64,000 bases of DNA. Origin: Diphasiastrum complanatum. Lineage: Eukaryota; Streptophyta; Lycopodiopsida; Lycopodiales; Lycopodiaceae. Positions within the stretch are counted from its first letter, which is position 1; every line of letters starts with the position of its first letter. The DNA lies in contig CM055100.1 in NCBI GenBank assembly GCA_029204225.1, forward strand, positions 29,156,649-29,220,648. The letters are read 5' to 3'. The notes below the pieces were generated by a model. That model was not told the origin of the DNA, searched no databases, and saw only the letters and a program-made list of their open reading frames with translations. A program made the translations under genes and the position numbers. This document shows positions 61,536 to 64,000 of this stretch, in pieces.

Positions 61536-62032
61536 TAAGACATTACTCGAGAAATTGCTATAAGGTAGTGCAAGTAAACATTTGCGTAAGCCTGTTCATA
61601 CTAAGACCGGGGCAAATCCATGCCATTCCGATCCTATGGATGAATTCGTTCTTGGTACAAAACCATGCACTTACAAGAACACACAAGAAGTATGCAAATC
61701 CTTGTCTAGACAACAGCCTGTTGTAGATTCCAGGGTTATGATCATTCAAAAAGCAAGCATTGATCTATTACGTGAAAAATATACATGGTTATCATATCAT
61801 ACTGCTTTGTTTAAAAAAACTTTTATCAAGCTTACTCTGTCACCTTGTGTAAAAGTATACAAAATTCAAAATCAAAACAATTCAACTCTAACTTATTGAG
61901 CTAAGTCTCAAAACAAATAGAAAATTGATAGACAACTTATATTCAAAACAGATGCTCGACTAAAGTTCTCTTAGAAAAAACACCTATGAAGTTTGAACAT
62001 GCTCTAAACCTTCACTATCGAGCCTTAGAGTA
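61536..62032. other. No recognised feature
   Basis: Contains one GGCAAATCCATGCCATT word (61611) and AT-rich sequence before the copia scrap. Confidence 0.4.
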
Positions 62033-62740
62033 TTGCCTATGAGAAGATACCATAGGAGGTCAGAAAAAAAGCTGGATTCCCACAATATCAAATCTATTTT
62101 CATTGGTTATACTACTTCAGATAAAGCTTATAAGTTGTATGATCGCATTGAATCGAAGATATTTGCTAGCCAAGATGTTATCTTCATCGAGGATCAATTT
62201 ACCGACCTCAAAGACAAGGGCAAAGCTTAGACAATTGAACTATCAAACACTCTTGTTTTCGATACCACTACTCTTATCTAAGGCCTGAATATGTCAATTT
62301 TAGATGAACAACTTATCAACAACAAATCAAAAAAAGATGTTGTAGCTCAGTAGCAACAGAACCAAGGAAAGGATCATAATCCTCATTCATCTCCTAGAAG
62401 ATCCACAATAGACCATAGACTATCTAATAGGTATACTGATGAATCAACTTGTTATCTCATTTCGAGAGCCAACTACGGTAGAAGAACTCATTCAGTTAGA
62501 TTTTTTCTCATCAAGAACCAGACTTGGACTATTTTCAAATTAACTACAAGCGTAAATGTTGTTGATTGCAAATGGATATTCAAGATCAAATACAAAGCTG
62601 ATGGAAGTATCGATTGAAAGAAATCCCAACTTGTTGCAAGTGGATTTTACCAGATCCAGAATATTGACTATACTGAGCTTTTCAATACGGTGGTCAAACA
62701 TTCTTCAATTATAATTGATAAAAGATGCGAGACTAATGTT
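62033..62740 (+). mobile_element. Copia scrap H: integrase end to RT start
   Basis: It reads KKLDSHNIKSIFIGYTTSDK then AYKLYDR, and after several breaks NQTWTIFKLTTSVNVVDCKW, IFKIKYKADGSID and VVKHSSI. These are the integrase C-terminus and the first RT motifs of copia. It fades at about 62720 in mid domain. Similar to family D. Confidence 0.8.
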
Positions 62741-63390
62741 GTCCTCATATTGTAGATTTTCGAGTTGTTTCAGGGGCAGTTGTTCTGGTTACTCCTGTTC
62801 GTGTTACCTTTGTGGCTAGTTTGCAAAAATTTTGTAGGATCCTAAGCAAACAGCTACAGAACACAGATTTCAAGGCATTTTATCAGTTTAAACGACACAA
62901 ACAATGAGAGATGAAATAGGAGAGAGCATTTGTATTTGTATTTTGTTTTTGAGTGAGTCGATCAGTGTCTCGCTCGTTGGCGGCCTGTCCAGCCTCTAAC
63001 AGAGGTTGCTATGTTCTGCTCGTTGACAAACTTTCATGCATAATTGATAGTGCTAATAGCAAGCTAGCAATACTACAACCGACTACAATTGATGCCGTTG
63101 CTGGGGAGCGCCAACGTTGCTCACCGCATAGCTGCTTCTCTTTCTCAACTCTTCTCTACTCTTTTCTGCTTCCTCCCCCTCACCTGCTCTTTTTTCCATT
63201 CTCCAAAATCTTTCATTTTTGTTACAGAATACCCAAGCCCTCAAGGGATTAATTTTGTTTTTTAAGCTATAATTTGTGTAGTTCATTTTGAGTAAGATTT
63301 TTTCAAATTGCTCAGTGTTTTTTATTGCCATAATCTTAGTTTTGCTATGCATCAACCCTCTTTTTTTTTATTAAAAAAAAACAAACAAAC
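62741..63390. other. No recognised feature
   Basis: A 99-residue plus frame at 62953-63252 has no recognisable motif. Confidence 0.35.
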
Positions 63391-64000
63391 AAATCCTCTC
63401 TTCCCTCCCCCTCCCCCTTCTTGCACGCTCCCTGCTCTTCCCTCCCCCTTTCCCTCCTCCTTCTCGCTCGCTTGCTGCTCTTCCCTCCCCCTTCCTCTCC
63501 CCCTTCTCGCTCCCACCCCCTCCCTCGCTTCTCCCTGCTCGCACCCCCTGCCTTCTCCTCACCCGCTCCCTTCCTTGCTCCTCCATGCTCTTTCGCTCCT
63601 CCCTCCTTCATCTCCCAACTCCTTGCCTACAGCTCCAGCCTCCTGCTCTTCCGCTCACTTCCCTGTTGCTCGTCTCCTCCATAGCCTGCCTGCACCCCTG
63701 CTCCTCCACTCTCCCTGCTGCTCTCTCGCTCTCTCCTCGATCCCTCCCTCCCTTGCTTGTTGCTCGCTGCTTGCTGCCTACCGCTCCACTCCCCCTCTTG
63801 CTCGCTCCCTCCCCCTTCCCCTCTGCTGCACGTTGCTATTGCTGTATGCGGCTGCTCCCCTCTCTCCTCCGATCACCTCCCTTCCCCTACTCCTCACCCG
63901 CCCCCTTCACCTCTCTCTCCTGCTCTCTTTCGCTCCCTTCCCCCCTCTCTACTGATCTGCTCCCCCTCTTCCTTTGTTGCTTTCCCTTCCTCCTCCCTGC
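63391..64000. repeat. Pyrimidine-rich low-complexity tract
   Basis: About 600 bp made mainly of C and T on the plus strand with CCCTCCC, CTCCTC and TGCTC words and few G and A. It continues beyond the window. The frames rich in Pro, Leu and Ser, or Gly, Arg and Glu, are composition artefacts. Confidence 0.85.

Noticed and set aside
62953-63252. 99-residue plus frame as a gene start
   Set aside because: Low-complexity second half, no homology recognised, no clear leader or donor.
63308-63955. 215-residue Pro/Leu/Ser-rich frame and opposite Gly/Arg/Glu frames
   Set aside because: Explained by the pyrimidine bias of the strand, which has few stop codons. No domain, start context or splice signal.

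Overview
This is nuclear DNA of a land plant. Genes are split by large, transposon-filled introns. The window carries plant Ty1/copia and Ty3/gypsy elements primed by initiator-Met tRNA, a CACTA fragment with a DUF4216-type domain, a LINE, and many long (GA)n/(CT)n tracts. The GA expansions, the mixed retroelements and an unusual reverse transcriptase suggest a fern or another non-flowering plant, but the species cannot be fixed from sequence alone.

Two host genes can be rebuilt, both on the minus strand. (1) A DHX9/MLE-like DExH-box RNA helicase starts at 8780 and runs left: exon 1 at 8469-8780, a 3.6 kb intron, then exons at 4749-4835, 4455-4625, 3861-4079, 3217-3600 and 3032-3126. All junctions agree in phase. 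The exons encode two dsRNA-binding motifs, the Walker A motif and motif Ia; the rest of the gene lies beyond the left edge. (2) A large C2-domain protein gene spans at least 44315 to 27851. Its exons at 43371-44315, 36576-37141, 34340-34491, 28526-28669, 28166-28361 and 27851-27981 are separated by introns packed with mobile elements. The last four form one C2 domain ending at a stop codon. The first two have frame breaks, so they may be damaged or contain assembly errors.

Layout: 0-3 kb is a helicase intron with a foldback-like element. 3-8.8 kb holds the helicase exons plus gypsy and copia scraps, a MITE-like element and a 72-bp tandem repeat. 9-15 kb holds a copia scrap, a decayed RT of unusual type and a LINE. 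16-26 kb has a CACTA fragment and three minus-strand copia remnants. 27.8-44.3 kb is the C2 gene with two halves of a gypsy family, a solo LTR nested in one gypsy LTR, and an unknown gag-like ORF. 44.6-53.6 kb is a copia cluster in which the gag of one family is inverted and fused to the pol of another. 53.6-64 kb holds a deleted copia-like element, a second copy of the unknown gag-like ORF, a diverged direct duplication, a copia scrap and a 600-bp pyrimidine-rich tract. No tRNA, rRNA or CRISPR was found.

The host genes do not form a pathway that can be read here. The most unusual items are the GIPMGFSCSP/YIDD reverse transcriptase (10.0-11.0 kb) and the two-copy unknown ORF lying about 45 bp upstream of LTR-like sequence (39.8-41.1 and 57.0-57.5 kb).
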